From: JAPLST01 sp964397565
Lineage (GTDB): Bacteria; Auribacterota; UBA3054; JAPLST01
Assembly (NCBI GenBank): GCA_964397565.1
Contig: CAYNJC010000022.1
Location: 1 to 64,000 of the forward strand
Length of the DNA: 64,000 nt
Reading direction: 5' to 3'
Shown: positions 1 through 9,367 of the stretch, one piece after another
Layout of the letters: each line of letters starts with the position of its first letter
Numbering within the stretch: the stretch's first letter is position 1
Program-made: the position numbers and the translations under genes
The notes under the pieces: generated by a model
Databases searched by the model: none
What the model saw: only the letters and a program-made list of their open reading frames with translations
What the model was told of the DNA's origin: nothing

Positions 1-2111
1 AAGATCGTGCCGCCGACCGGGTAGGTATGGGCTGCGTTAAAGCGCACGACGCGGCAATTGCCGGCATTGTCGACGCGGCCCTCGTAGCCGGAATCAACGA
101 CGTACAAGTTGCGGTAGTTGTCCAAAAATACCTGTGACGGACTGGCCATGTCGGTCGCGTCGACGGTGAAAGGACCACGTTCAGCAAGATTCTCGATGTA
201 CTTGCCTTTATTTCTCAGGCCGCCAGTCTTGTTGGTCTGGCCGAGCACGAGATCAATCCGCGGGATAGTGGCAAACGGATTGTTGATGCGCAAAACGCGT
301 ACGCCGGGTTTGCCAGCCGAGTACGGTTGCGCGATCCACAGCACATTGCTGACCGGATCATGGCACAGGCTGCCGAAAGGCATCGGCGCGCAATCGCTGT
401 TGTCGTCCGCCCACTTGAGCTGGTTGGCTTGGTTGCCGTCAATCGTTTTGAAGGGGGCGTAATCGCGCCCGCCGCTGGTAATCGGCAAATGAAACATAAA
501 CAACTTCCCGTCGGCGGTCACAAACAGGACATTACTACTGGCATGCAGAAAGTTGGGGAAACGGCCTTCAAAGGTGCCGCCGGGTTCGCTCTTGTCCATG
601 GCCGACTGGCCAATGATAACATCAGCTGACTGAAAGTTGACCGCTGCCGGATAGTTGGTCCAGACCAGGATGCGATAGCGGTCGTGCACGAACAGTTGGT
701 TCTTCCAGCGTGCCATGCCGTAGTTGTCCCACGACGTGCGGCCACTGGTTTCGTTCATGCCTTGCTTCATCATCTCGCCATTGGACCGGACGTGGCCATC
801 AGCATTGCGCGTGATCGGCAGAGGAACGCGGACGACTTTGTTGTAGCCGCCAAAGCTGGTGAAATACAGATTGGTCTGGGCGTCAACGCTGATGCTGCCG
901 TCGGGTTGCCCGAAGTCGGCTACGGATCCGTCCGGGCGCACATACTTGCCGATGCCCAAAAAGGTGGTCGGATTTGGTTGGCCAACGCAATCCAGCGCTT
1001 GGCCGGTGACATGGTTGAATTTGACGATGCGACTGTTGGCGCCGTCGGCGACCCAGACCACGTTCGAGTCGAACGGATCAAGGCAGAAGCCCCTCGCCCA
1101 ACGCAGCAGGTTGGTGCCGAACTCGTTCGTCTGGCAGAACGCGCGGTTGGCGCGCATGCCGTTCGAGAAGGGCGGGCGGAAAACCACGATACGCGGGCCG
1201 AGGAGCGGGTTGTCAAAGCCGATCTTCTTACAGTCACTTCGGCCGTCGAGAACAAAGACCTCGTGCGTCTGCGGGTGTACGCGCACGCCGCTCGGCTGAT
1301 ACATTTGGTTCAGCCCCGTGCCGCCGCCATTGTCGGTAAAGGTGGCCTGGCCAAGCACCAGCGTGGCGGTCTTGGCGCCATTGGTGAAACAGAGCACGCG
1401 GCTGTTGCACGTGTCGGCGACCCAAATGTTGCCGTCCGCATCCACATCCATGCCGGAGGAGTAGGCGTCCTGGGTGTACAGTGTACTGGCACTAGGGGGC
1501 GGCGGCGTGTGCGTGTTGTCAGGCGAGCGGTTGGTGAACGTGGCCTGGCCCCAGACCTCATCCGCAATCTGATCGGTTGCGAACGGATCACTATACTTGA
1601 GCACGCGGTTGTTGCACAAATCCACCAGATAGAAATTGCCGGCGGCATCCGTCGCCATCATGCCGGAGCGTGGTGATTCGGAAGTGCTGCTGACAAACGG
1701 ATAGGACATCAGCGCGAGCGTCGCGGCGGTCGGCGGCAGAAACTGAGTGCTGTTGCCGTTGGCGGAACCGACGTCCCACATGCCCGGTTGGCCGATGACG
1801 ATGTCCGCACACGGATACGGGCCGTTTGGGAGCGTTGCCGGCTTCCAACCGTTGAAACCAAGGATGCGATTATTGGCTGCGTCAAACAGATAAATGCGCG
1901 GGGGATTCTTACTGGTGTCCACATGGACGCCGCCGATGTGTGCACCGGCATACGGCACAATCCGATTCAGCATGATTTCCTCCTGCCGCGTCGTGCCGAG
2001 ATACTTGCTGATGGCCAGATCCAGCGCCGGCAAGGGCGTGGCGGCGAAAGCAGCGGATGCGGCAAACGAAAAAGCAGTCACTGTGGACAGTGCCGAGCGA
2101 TGATGTTGCAT
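1..2111 (-). CDS. Secreted NHL-repeat protein, copy 1 of tandem array (C-terminus beyond window)
   Basis: The frame is open from the ATG at 2111 to the left window edge (about 703 codons), so the C-terminus is missing. It begins with a hydrophobic signal peptide ending in AAFA before ATPLPALDL, followed by repeated NHL-type beta-propeller blades containing phrases such as RILGFNGW, ADIVIGQP and DADGNIWVADTCNSRV. It is a close paralogue of the five genes upstream of it (positions 2149-21014). NHL propellers usually mediate protein, carbohydrate or ligand binding; the substrate is unknown. Whether it is the short or the long form cannot be seen. The spacer to the next paralogue is only 37 bp, so cotranscription is likely. 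The product is expected to be exported and, like its siblings, anchored by a PEP-CTERM tail. Confidence 0.85.
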   Translation of the reverse strand, partial: MQHHRSALSTVTAFSFAASAAFAATPLPALDLAISKYLGTTRQEEIMLNRIVPYAGAHIGGVHVDTSKNPPRIYLFDAANNRILGFNGWKPATLPNGPYPCADIVIGQPGMWDVGSANGNSTQFLPPTAATLALMSYPFVSSTSESPRSGMMATDAAGNFYLVDLCNNRVLKYSDPFATDQIADEVWGQATFTNRSPDNTHTPPPPSASTLYTQDAYSSGMDVDADGNIWVADTCNSRVLCFTNGAKTATLVLGQATFTDNGGGTGLNQMYQPSGVRVHPQTHEVFVLDGRSDCKKIGFDNPLLGPRIVVFRPPFSNGMRANRAFCQTNEFGTNLLRWARGFCLDPFDSNVVWVADGANSRIVKFNHVTGQALDCVGQPNPTTFLGIGKYVRPDGSVADFGQPDGSISVDAQTNLYFTSFGGYNKVVRVPLPITRNADGHVRSNGEMMKQGMNETSGRTSWDNYGMARWKNQLFVHDRYRILVWTNYPAAVNFQSADVIIGQSAMDKSEPGGTFEGRFPNFLHASSNVLFVTADGKLFMFHLPITSGGRDYAPFKTIDGNQANQLKWADDNSDCAPMPFGSLCHDPVSNVLWIAQPYSAGKPGVRVLRINNPFATIPRIDLVLGQTNKTGGLRNKGKYIENLAERGPFTVDATDMASPSQVFLDNYRNLYVVDSGYEGRVDNAGNCRVVRFNAAHTYPVGGTI

Positions 2112-2148
2112 ATTGGTACTCAGGTGTAATGTTACTATAGACTCACAG

Positions 2149-4893
2149 TTATACAAAAAAACGGCATGTGCGCATGCTCAGTAATGTCGATGCCAGCAGA
2201 GCGAGAAAAACGCCTGGCTCCGGCACGCCGTTCTGTTGCAGCGTGATCGAATCACTGCCAACAATGCCGTTGACGTTGGTGCCGCTGACGGTCAGCAGAT
2301 TGCCGCCGAACTGCAGCGGAATGTCAGTCACCTGCCAGGGCGATGTTGCCGGAAACGAGCCGGCGCCACCGCGTTCATTAATCCACTGCATTGTGCCAAC
2401 CAAGTTCACGTTGGTGCCGCCAATGGCAGCCGTCGCGCCAAACACGGTGGTGATATTGTTGGTGACATCAACCAGCGGTGCAATCGGGCGCGGCACATGG
2501 AAAATGATGCGATTCCAGGTGTGATCCTGCAGCACAAACATCGGGCCGTCAAAGAAACAAAACGCGGGTTGGCCAATATACGTGTTGATGATAGACGTGG
2601 GCTGTGGATTGGCGCCGGTCTGCGGCGTGGGATAGAAAAACAGGTGCATGCCCTGGGGAGTGTCGTAGGTGTCGTCGGTCAACACCATTTCGTTGGCGCT
2701 GTTAAAGGTCAGGGTGATCGGCGTGTTGGGCCGATTGGCGTCGAAGTAGTTGCGGGTGGTGGTGAGCGTTGGTTTGCAGATGGCCGCATCGGCCGTCGTG
2801 TTTGGGAAGATATTGCCGCCGACTGGATAAGTGTGGGCCTCGTCAAAGCGCACGACGCGGCGATTGCCGGAATTGTCAATGCGGCCCTCGTAGCCGGAAT
2901 CAACGACGTACAGGTTGCGATAGTTGTCGAGAAAGACCTGCGATGGATTCGCCATATCCGTGGCGTCAACGGTGAACGGACCGTCTGGCTCAATGTACTT
3001 GCCTTTGTTTTTCAGGCCACCGGTCTTGTTGGTCTGGCCGAGCACGAGATCAACCAGTGGGATGTCGGCAAATGGATCGTGGATGCGCAGGACGCGCGCG
3101 CCGGGACAGTCGTCACCTACATGATTTTGCGCGACCCACAGCACATTGCTCACCGGATCATAGCACACGCTTTCGAAAGGAACCGGCGCGCAGTTACTGT
3201 GGTCGTCAGCCCACTGGAGTTGATTGGCCTGATCGCCGTCAATCGTTTTGAATGGGGCATAATAGCGCCCGCCGCTGGTAATTGGCAAATGAAACATAAA
3301 CAGTTTCCCATCGGCGGTCACAAACAGGACATTGCTGCTGGCATGCAGAAAGTTGGGAAAGCGGCCTTCAAAGGTGCCGCCGGGTTCGTTCTGATCCATG
3401 GCCGACTGGCCAATGACCAGATCAGCCGACTGAAAATTGACCGCCATCGGATAGTTGGTCCAGACCAGGACGCGATAGCGGTCGTGCACGAACAGTTGAT
3501 TGTTCCAACGCGTCATGCCGTAGTTGTCCCACGACGTGCGGCCGCTTATTTCGTTCATGCCTTCCTTCATCATCTCGCCGTTGGACCAGACGTGGCCCTG
3601 GGCATTGCGCGTGATGGGCAAGGGAAAGCGGACGACTTTGGTGAGGCTACCAAAACTGGTTAGATAGAGATTGGTGTGGGCATCAATGCTGATGCTGCCG
3701 TCGGATTGCCCGAAGTCGGCCTCGGAGCCGCCCGGGCGCACATACTTGCCGATACCAAGGAAGGTTGTCAGATTTGGCTGGCCGATGCAATCAAGCGGCT
3801 GGCCGGTAACATGGTTGAACTTGATGATGCGACAATTACCGCCGTCGGCGACCCAGACAATGTTCGAGTCGAACGGATCAAGGCAGAAGCCACGCGACCA
3901 ACAGAGCAAGTTGGTGCCGAACTGGTTCGTCTGGCTGAACGCGCGGTTGGCGCTCATGCCGTTTGAGAACGGCGGGCGGAAAACCATGATGCGCGGGCCG
4001 TAGAGCGGTTCACCGTCGCTTTGGCCGTCGAGGACGAAGACTTCGTGTGTCTGCGTGTGCACGCGCACGCCGGTCGGATGATTCATTTTGTTCAGCGCCG
4101 TGCCGCGGCCGTTGGCGGTGAAGGTGGACTGGCCAAGCACCAGCGTGGCGCGCGTGGCGCCGTTGGTGAAGCAGATCACGCGATTGTTGTCCGTATCGGT
4201 GACCCAAATGTTACTGTCCGCATCCACATCCACGCCGGAGGAGTAGGCACCCTGGGTGTTCAGTGTATAAGCACGGGTGGCCGGTGGCGTGTGTGTGTTG
4301 TCAGGCGAGCGGTTGGTGAACGTGGTCTGGCCCCAGACATCGTCCGCAATCTGATCGGTCACAAACGGATCAATATACTTGAGCACGCGGTTGTTGCATA
4401 AATCCACCACGTAGAAATTGCCGGCGGCGTCCGTCGCCATCATGCTGGAGCACGGGGATTCGGAGACGCTGCTGACAAACGGATATGCCATCAGCGCGAG
4501 CGTCGCGGCGGTCGGCGGCAGAAACTGGGTGCTGTTGCCGTTGACGGAGCCGGCGTCCCACAGGGCCGGCTGGCCGATGACAATGTCCGCCTGCGGATAC
4601 GGGCCGTTGGGCAGCGTTACCGGCTTCCACCCGTTGAAACCGAGAATGCGATTGTTGGCCGAGTCAAACAAATAAATGCGTGGGGGATTCTTACTGGTGT
4701 CCACGTGGACGCCGCCGATATGCGCGCCGGCATACGGCACAATCCGATTTACCATGATTTCCTCCTGCCGCGTCGTGCCAAGGTATTTACTGATGGCCAG
4801 ATCAAGTGCTGGCAGGGGCGTGGCGGCGAAGGCGGCGGACGCTGCCAATGCAAGTGCACTCAGCGTGGCCAGGGTCAGTTGACGATGGTTCAT
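2149..4893 (-). CDS. Secreted NHL-repeat protein with PEP-CTERM tail, copy 2 (short form)
   Basis: About 914 aa. The start is taken at ATG 4893 (MNHRQLTLATLSALALAA); an in-frame GTG at 4902 is possible. The signal peptide ends AAFA. NHL-like blades fill most of the protein (about residues 25-800) and are followed by a single Ig-like module (MQWINERGGAGSFPATSPW) and a tail with VPEPG, a hydrophobic stretch and an Arg/Cys end (RTCRFFV). This tail fits the PEP-CTERM sorting signal recognised by exosortase in known systems. It lacks the two extra Ig modules and the roughly 385-residue C-terminal domain of copies 3, 4 and 6. It ends in the common CRFFV-stop. Spacers are 37 bp to copy 1 and 37 bp to copy 3, so it is probably one transcription unit with them. 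The ligand is unknown. Confidence 0.9.
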   Translation of the reverse strand: MNHRQLTLATLSALALAASAAFAATPLPALDLAISKYLGTTRQEEIMVNRIVPYAGAHIGGVHVDTSKNPPRIYLFDSANNRILGFNGWKPVTLPNGPYPQADIVIGQPALWDAGSVNGNSTQFLPPTAATLALMAYPFVSSVSESPCSSMMATDAAGNFYVVDLCNNRVLKYIDPFVTDQIADDVWGQTTFTNRSPDNTHTPPATRAYTLNTQGAYSSGVDVDADSNIWVTDTDNNRVICFTNGATRATLVLGQSTFTANGRGTALNKMNHPTGVRVHTQTHEVFVLDGQSDGEPLYGPRIMVFRPPFSNGMSANRAFSQTNQFGTNLLCWSRGFCLDPFDSNIVWVADGGNCRIIKFNHVTGQPLDCIGQPNLTTFLGIGKYVRPGGSEADFGQSDGSISIDAHTNLYLTSFGSLTKVVRFPLPITRNAQGHVWSNGEMMKEGMNEISGRTSWDNYGMTRWNNQLFVHDRYRVLVWTNYPMAVNFQSADLVIGQSAMDQNEPGGTFEGRFPNFLHASSNVLFVTADGKLFMFHLPITSGGRYYAPFKTIDGDQANQLQWADDHSNCAPVPFESVCYDPVSNVLWVAQNHVGDDCPGARVLRIHDPFADIPLVDLVLGQTNKTGGLKNKGKYIEPDGPFTVDATDMANPSQVFLDNYRNLYVVDSGYEGRIDNSGNRRVVRFDEAHTYPVGGNIFPNTTADAAICKPTLTTTRNYFDANRPNTPITLTFNSANEMVLTDDTYDTPQGMHLFFYPTPQTGANPQPTSIINTYIGQPAFCFFDGPMFVLQDHTWNRIIFHVPRPIAPLVDVTNNITTVFGATAAIGGTNVNLVGTMQWINERGGAGSFPATSPWQVTDIPLQFGGNLLTVSGTNVNGIVGSDSITLQQNGVPEPGVFLALLASTLLSMRTCRFFV

Positions 4894-4930
4894 AGTTGAC
4901 ACTCAAGAGCAAGTGTTAGGAGAAGTCAAA

Positions 4931-7900
4931 CTATACAAAGAAACGGCATGCGCGCATGCTTAGTAACGCCATCGCCAATAGAGCGAAGAGAACGCCCGGC
5001 TCCGGCACGCCGATCGGCTGCAAGTCGAAGTCAATCAAACTCAGCCGCATGATCCCGGGCGCTTCGCTGCCGGCATCGTAATTCATGAAGAGATAGCCTT
5101 CGTGGGCGGCGAGCGTGTTGCGCCATTGGCTCAGGCCGGTGCCGGGCGTGATGTCCAATGGGGCGAGATCGGGCCGTTCGAGGTTGTACAGATACATTTT
5201 ACGGCTGCCAGTCCAGACCGACGCGGCCAGCAGCGTGTTGCCATAGAAATTGGGATGATTGAGCAAGGCCAAGTCAACGACAGCATCACTCATCATGCTG
5301 CCGGGAATTGCGTAGCAACGGTTTGCATTCTGGATATTGGCTGCGCCGGCAAAGAGGTTGGTGGCGCACCAAATCCAATTCTGGCCGCTGGTTGCGCGCG
5401 CTTCGAGGAAGAGTGCACGGCCGTTCTGCTTGGGGTCGAGGATGCTTGCGGAATAGGTGGTGGCGATTCCTTCCGTTTGTTTTTCGCTCAGGGTGCTGAG
5501 GTTGTTGAAGCCGCTCCAGCGGCGGACTTGCGCGTCCATACCGCCGGCATTGCGATCCGTACAAATGGCCGTCAGCGCGCTGACATTGCTCCATAAGTAG
5601 ATGCCGCCGATGTTGCGGGCTGCGCCGGAATAATCATCGCCAGTGGCGCGTTCGATCAGCGGCGTCGCCGCTTGTTCAAGCGCTATACTGGGCACGCCCG
5701 CGGCATTGGTGGTATAAAAGCCGTACCATGACCAGTACCACGGGCCGCCGTTCGGAATGCCAAACTGGCACCACAGCGCGGCGTAGAACACACTGCTGTG
5801 TTTCACCCAGGTCTGGCCTGGTTCGCCGCCGCCGTCGTTGCAGGGAATGCCGCCGATAACCAACTGCCAGGCGTCGGTCGCCATGCTGCTCAGGGTCGAG
5901 GCGCGCACGCGCCAGATGCTCTGGGTGCGCGGGTTGCCGACCGAAGCCATGGCCTGCAGATAGACATAGCCGTCATGATCGTAATTCTTCACGAGCGTGC
6001 TGCGCTGGCTCATGCGCAGGCCTGTGCCCGCGCCGGCATAGCCCACGCCGTTGGTGACGGCTAGTGTTTGCCAGTTCGTGCTGATGATGACTGTGTCGCG
6101 GGCGATCCGCACACTGTCGGAGGCGACATCGCCATAGACATTCGAACCCGCGACGGTGATCACATTGTCGCCCAGTTGCAGCGGGACATCCGGGATTGTC
6201 CAGGGCGTGACCGCGGCCAGCGTGCCGCCGCCGCCGAGCGAGTTGGTCCACCGCAGCGTGCCAACGACATGCTGATTGTTGGTGCCGTTGATGGTGTATG
6301 CGCTGATGCTCTCATCCACGGTAATGTCCGGCGTGGTGACATCAATATACGGCGCACCTTCGCCCGGGCTGGGCGCGCGCGTCATGGTGATGGCGACAAC
6401 GGTATTGCTTCCAAACACATTTGTGGCAGTGACCGAGATCAGATTTGCGCCACCGCTGAGCGGAATGCCGGTGATGATCCATACGGGTGTCGCCGGCGCG
6501 CTGCCGCTGCCGCCGCGATTGTTCGACCAGCTAAGATAGCCGACCGCATGCTGATTGGCAACGCCGCCCAACGCGCAGCTTGTCACACCACTAGGCAACG
6601 ACTGCGGCGCATTGGTGATGCTGATCTCGGGCGTGCCCTCGCCGGGTGCGAAGGCGCGCGTGATCGTGATCGAATCGCTGCCGACAATGCCGCCGGTATT
6701 GGTGCCGCTGACGGTCACCAGGTTGCCGCCAAATTGCAGCGCAATGCCGGTCACCTGCCAGGGCGACGTGGCGGGAAACGCGCCGCCGCCGCCGCGCTCG
6801 TTGGTCCACTGCATCGTGCCCACCAGATTCACATTGGTGCCGCTGATGGCAGTGGTCGCGCCGATGATGGTGCTGATGTTGTTGGTGACATCAACCAGCG
6901 GGGCGGTCGGCCGCGGCACATGGAAGATGATGCGGTTCCAGGTATGATCCTGCAGCACAAACATCGGGCCATCGAAGAAACACAGCCCGGGCTGGCCAAG
7001 ATAGGTGTTGATGATCTGGGTGGGCTGTGGCGTGACGCCGGTCTGCGGCGTGGGATAGAAAAACAGGTGCATGCCTTGGGGCGTGTCGTAGGTGTCGTCG
7101 GTCAACACCATTTCGTTGGCGCTGTTGAAGGCCAGGGTAATCGGCGTGCCGGGCCGGTTGGCGTCGCCGCCGCCGTCGCGGGGCGTGGTGAGCGTTGGCT
7201 TGCAGAAGACAGCATCGGCCGCCGTGTTCGGGAAGATCGTACCGCCGACCGGATAGGTCTTGGCTTCGCTAAAGCGCACGGCGCGGCAATTGCCGCCACC
7301 CTCGTAGCCGGAATCGACGACATACAGGTTACGGTAGTTGTCGAGATAGACCTGCGTCGGATCCGCCATGTCGGTGGCATCCACGGTGTAAATCCATTGG
7401 TCCGCGATCCACTTACCTTTGTTTCTCAGGCCGCCGGTCTTGTTGGTCTGGCCGAGCACAAGATCCACCCGCGGGAGGGCGGCAAACGGATCGCGGATGC
7501 GCAGGACGCGCGAGCCGGGATTGCTGCCGGAATGACTTTGCGCGTTCCACAGCACATTGCTGACCGGATCGTAGCACACGCTGCCGAACGGCATTGGCGC
7601 GCAATCACTGTTGTCATCAGCCCACTTGAGTTGGTTGGCCTGGTTGCCGTCAATCGTTTTGAAGGGGGCGTAATTGCGCCCGCCACCGGTAATCGGCAGT
7701 TGAAACATGAACAATTTCCCGTCGGCAGTCACGAACAGAACATTGCTGCTGGTATGCAGTACGTTGGGATAGCGGCCCTCAAAGGTGCCGCCGGGGTCGT
7801 TCTTATCCATGGCCGACTGACCAATGACAAAATCAGCCGACTGAAAGTTGACCGCGGTGGGATAGTTGGTCCAGACCAGGACGCGATAGCGGTCGTGCAC

Positions 7901-9316
7901 GAACAGTTGGCCGTTCCAGCGCGCCATGCCGTAGTTGTCCCACGACGTGCGGCCGCTGGTTTCGTTCATGCCTTCCTTCAGCATCTCGCCGTTGGACCGG
8001 ACGTGGCCCTGGGCATTGCGCGTGATTGGCAGGGGAAAGCGAATGACCTTGTTGAAGCCGCCAAAACTGGTGCAATAGAGATTGGTCTGGGCGTCAATGC
8101 TGATGCTGCCGTCGGGTTGCCTGAAGTCGGCCACGGAACCGTCCGGGCGCACATACTTGCCGATGCCAAGGAAGGTGGTCAGATTCGGCTGGCCAATGCA
8201 ATCCAGCGGCTGGCCGGTGACATGGTTGAACTTGATAATGCGACTGTTCGCGCCGTCGGCGACCCAGACCATGTTCGAGTCGGACGGATCAAGGCAGAAG
8301 CCCCGCGACCAAAAGAGCAGGTTGGTGCCAAACTGGTTCGTCTGGCTGAACGCGCGGTTGGCGCTCATGCCGTTCGAAAAGGGCGGGCGGAAGACCATGA
8401 TGCGCGGGCCAAGGAGCGGGTTGCTGCCCATGTCGCTGCGGCCGTCGAGGACGAAGACCTCGTGCGTCTGCGGATGCACGCGCACACCACTCGGTTGACA
8501 CATTCTGTTCAGCGTTGAGCCGCTGCTGTTAGCGGTGAAGGTGGACTGGCCTAGCACCAGCGTGGCGCGTGTGGCGCCGTTGGTAAAGCAGACCACGCGA
8601 TTGTTACACGTGTCGGCAACCCAGATGTTGCCGTCCGCATCCACCTCCGCACCGGAGGAGTAGGCGCTCTGCGAGTAAAGGGTAGCGGCACTGGTGGCCG
8701 GCGGTGTGATCGTGTTGTTGGGCGAGCGATTGGTGAAGCTGGTCTGGCCCCACACTTGGTCGGCAATTTGGTCGGTCGCAAACGGATCATTATACTTGAG
8801 CACGCGGTTGTTGCACAAGTCTACCAGGTAGAAATTGCCGGCCGCGTCCGTCGCCATCATGCCGGAGCGCGGTGATTCGGAGGTGCTGCTGACAAACGGA
8901 TACGACATCAGCGCGAGCGTCGCGGCGGTCGGCGGCAGAAACTGGGTGCTGTTGCCGTTGGCAGAGCCGGCATCCCACGTGCTCGGCTGGCCGATGACGA
9001 TGTCCGCATGCGGATACGGGCCGTTGGGCAGCGTCACCGGCTTCCATCCGTTGAAACCGAGAATGCGATCGTTGGCACTGTCGAACAAGTAGACGCGCGC
9101 CGGAATATGCGACGTGTCCACATGCACGCCGCCAACATGCGCGCCGGCATACGGCACAATCCGATTCAGCATGATTTCTTCCTGCCGCGTCGTGCCGAGA
9201 TACTTGCAGATGGCCAGGTCAAGTGCCGGCAAGGGCGTGGCGGCAAACGGGATTGCCACAGTGCAGACCACACCAATGAAGACGACGGTCAGAAGATGTG
9301 TTCGTTTCATGCTCAT
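4931..9316 (-). CDS. Secreted NHL-repeat/Ig-module protein with PEP-CTERM tail, copy 3 (long form)
   Basis: 1461 aa. Order seen: signal peptide (about 1-25, MSMKRTHLL start, cleavage near PFA-ATPLPA); NHL-type propeller region (about 27-820); three Ig-like modules of about 80 residues, each with a WTNERGG/WSNNRGG/WTNSLGG core (about 825-1075); a C-terminal domain of about 360 residues rich in Trp/Tyr/Asn (WYWSWYGFYTTN, LDPKQNGRALFL); and VPEPG at about 1437 followed by a hydrophobic helix and RACRFFV. The order implies export across the cytoplasmic membrane and exosortase-dependent anchoring or sorting. ATG 9310 is an alternative start; the MxMKR arrangement is shared with copy 4. No enzymatic motif was recognised. 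A carbohydrate- or surface-binding role is only inference from the NHL and Ig folds. Confidence 0.92.
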   Translation of the reverse strand: MSMKRTHLLTVVFIGVVCTVAIPFAATPLPALDLAICKYLGTTRQEEIMLNRIVPYAGAHVGGVHVDTSHIPARVYLFDSANDRILGFNGWKPVTLPNGPYPHADIVIGQPSTWDAGSANGNSTQFLPPTAATLALMSYPFVSSTSESPRSGMMATDAAGNFYLVDLCNNRVLKYNDPFATDQIADQVWGQTSFTNRSPNNTITPPATSAATLYSQSAYSSGAEVDADGNIWVADTCNNRVVCFTNGATRATLVLGQSTFTANSSGSTLNRMCQPSGVRVHPQTHEVFVLDGRSDMGSNPLLGPRIMVFRPPFSNGMSANRAFSQTNQFGTNLLFWSRGFCLDPSDSNMVWVADGANSRIIKFNHVTGQPLDCIGQPNLTTFLGIGKYVRPDGSVADFRQPDGSISIDAQTNLYCTSFGGFNKVIRFPLPITRNAQGHVRSNGEMLKEGMNETSGRTSWDNYGMARWNGQLFVHDRYRVLVWTNYPTAVNFQSADFVIGQSAMDKNDPGGTFEGRYPNVLHTSSNVLFVTADGKLFMFQLPITGGGRNYAPFKTIDGNQANQLKWADDNSDCAPMPFGSVCYDPVSNVLWNAQSHSGSNPGSRVLRIRDPFAALPRVDLVLGQTNKTGGLRNKGKWIADQWIYTVDATDMADPTQVYLDNYRNLYVVDSGYEGGGNCRAVRFSEAKTYPVGGTIFPNTAADAVFCKPTLTTPRDGGGDANRPGTPITLAFNSANEMVLTDDTYDTPQGMHLFFYPTPQTGVTPQPTQIINTYLGQPGLCFFDGPMFVLQDHTWNRIIFHVPRPTAPLVDVTNNISTIIGATTAISGTNVNLVGTMQWTNERGGGGAFPATSPWQVTGIALQFGGNLVTVSGTNTGGIVGSDSITITRAFAPGEGTPEISITNAPQSLPSGVTSCALGGVANQHAVGYLSWSNNRGGSGSAPATPVWIITGIPLSGGANLISVTATNVFGSNTVVAITMTRAPSPGEGAPYIDVTTPDITVDESISAYTINGTNNQHVVGTLRWTNSLGGGGTLAAVTPWTIPDVPLQLGDNVITVAGSNVYGDVASDSVRIARDTVIISTNWQTLAVTNGVGYAGAGTGLRMSQRSTLVKNYDHDGYVYLQAMASVGNPRTQSIWRVRASTLSSMATDAWQLVIGGIPCNDGGGEPGQTWVKHSSVFYAALWCQFGIPNGGPWYWSWYGFYTTNAAGVPSIALEQAATPLIERATGDDYSGAARNIGGIYLWSNVSALTAICTDRNAGGMDAQVRRWSGFNNLSTLSEKQTEGIATTYSASILDPKQNGRALFLEARATSGQNWIWCATNLFAGAANIQNANRCYAIPGSMMSDAVVDLALLNHPNFYGNTLLAASVWTGSRKMYLYNLERPDLAPLDITPGTGLSQWRNTLAAHEGYLFMNYDAGSEAPGIMRLSLIDFDLQPIGVPEPGVLFALLAMALLSMRACRFFV

Positions 9317-9367
9317 AGGAGTTGCGTCAGGTATGCGTTAGGTAACGGTGTGCGTACAGTGGGTATA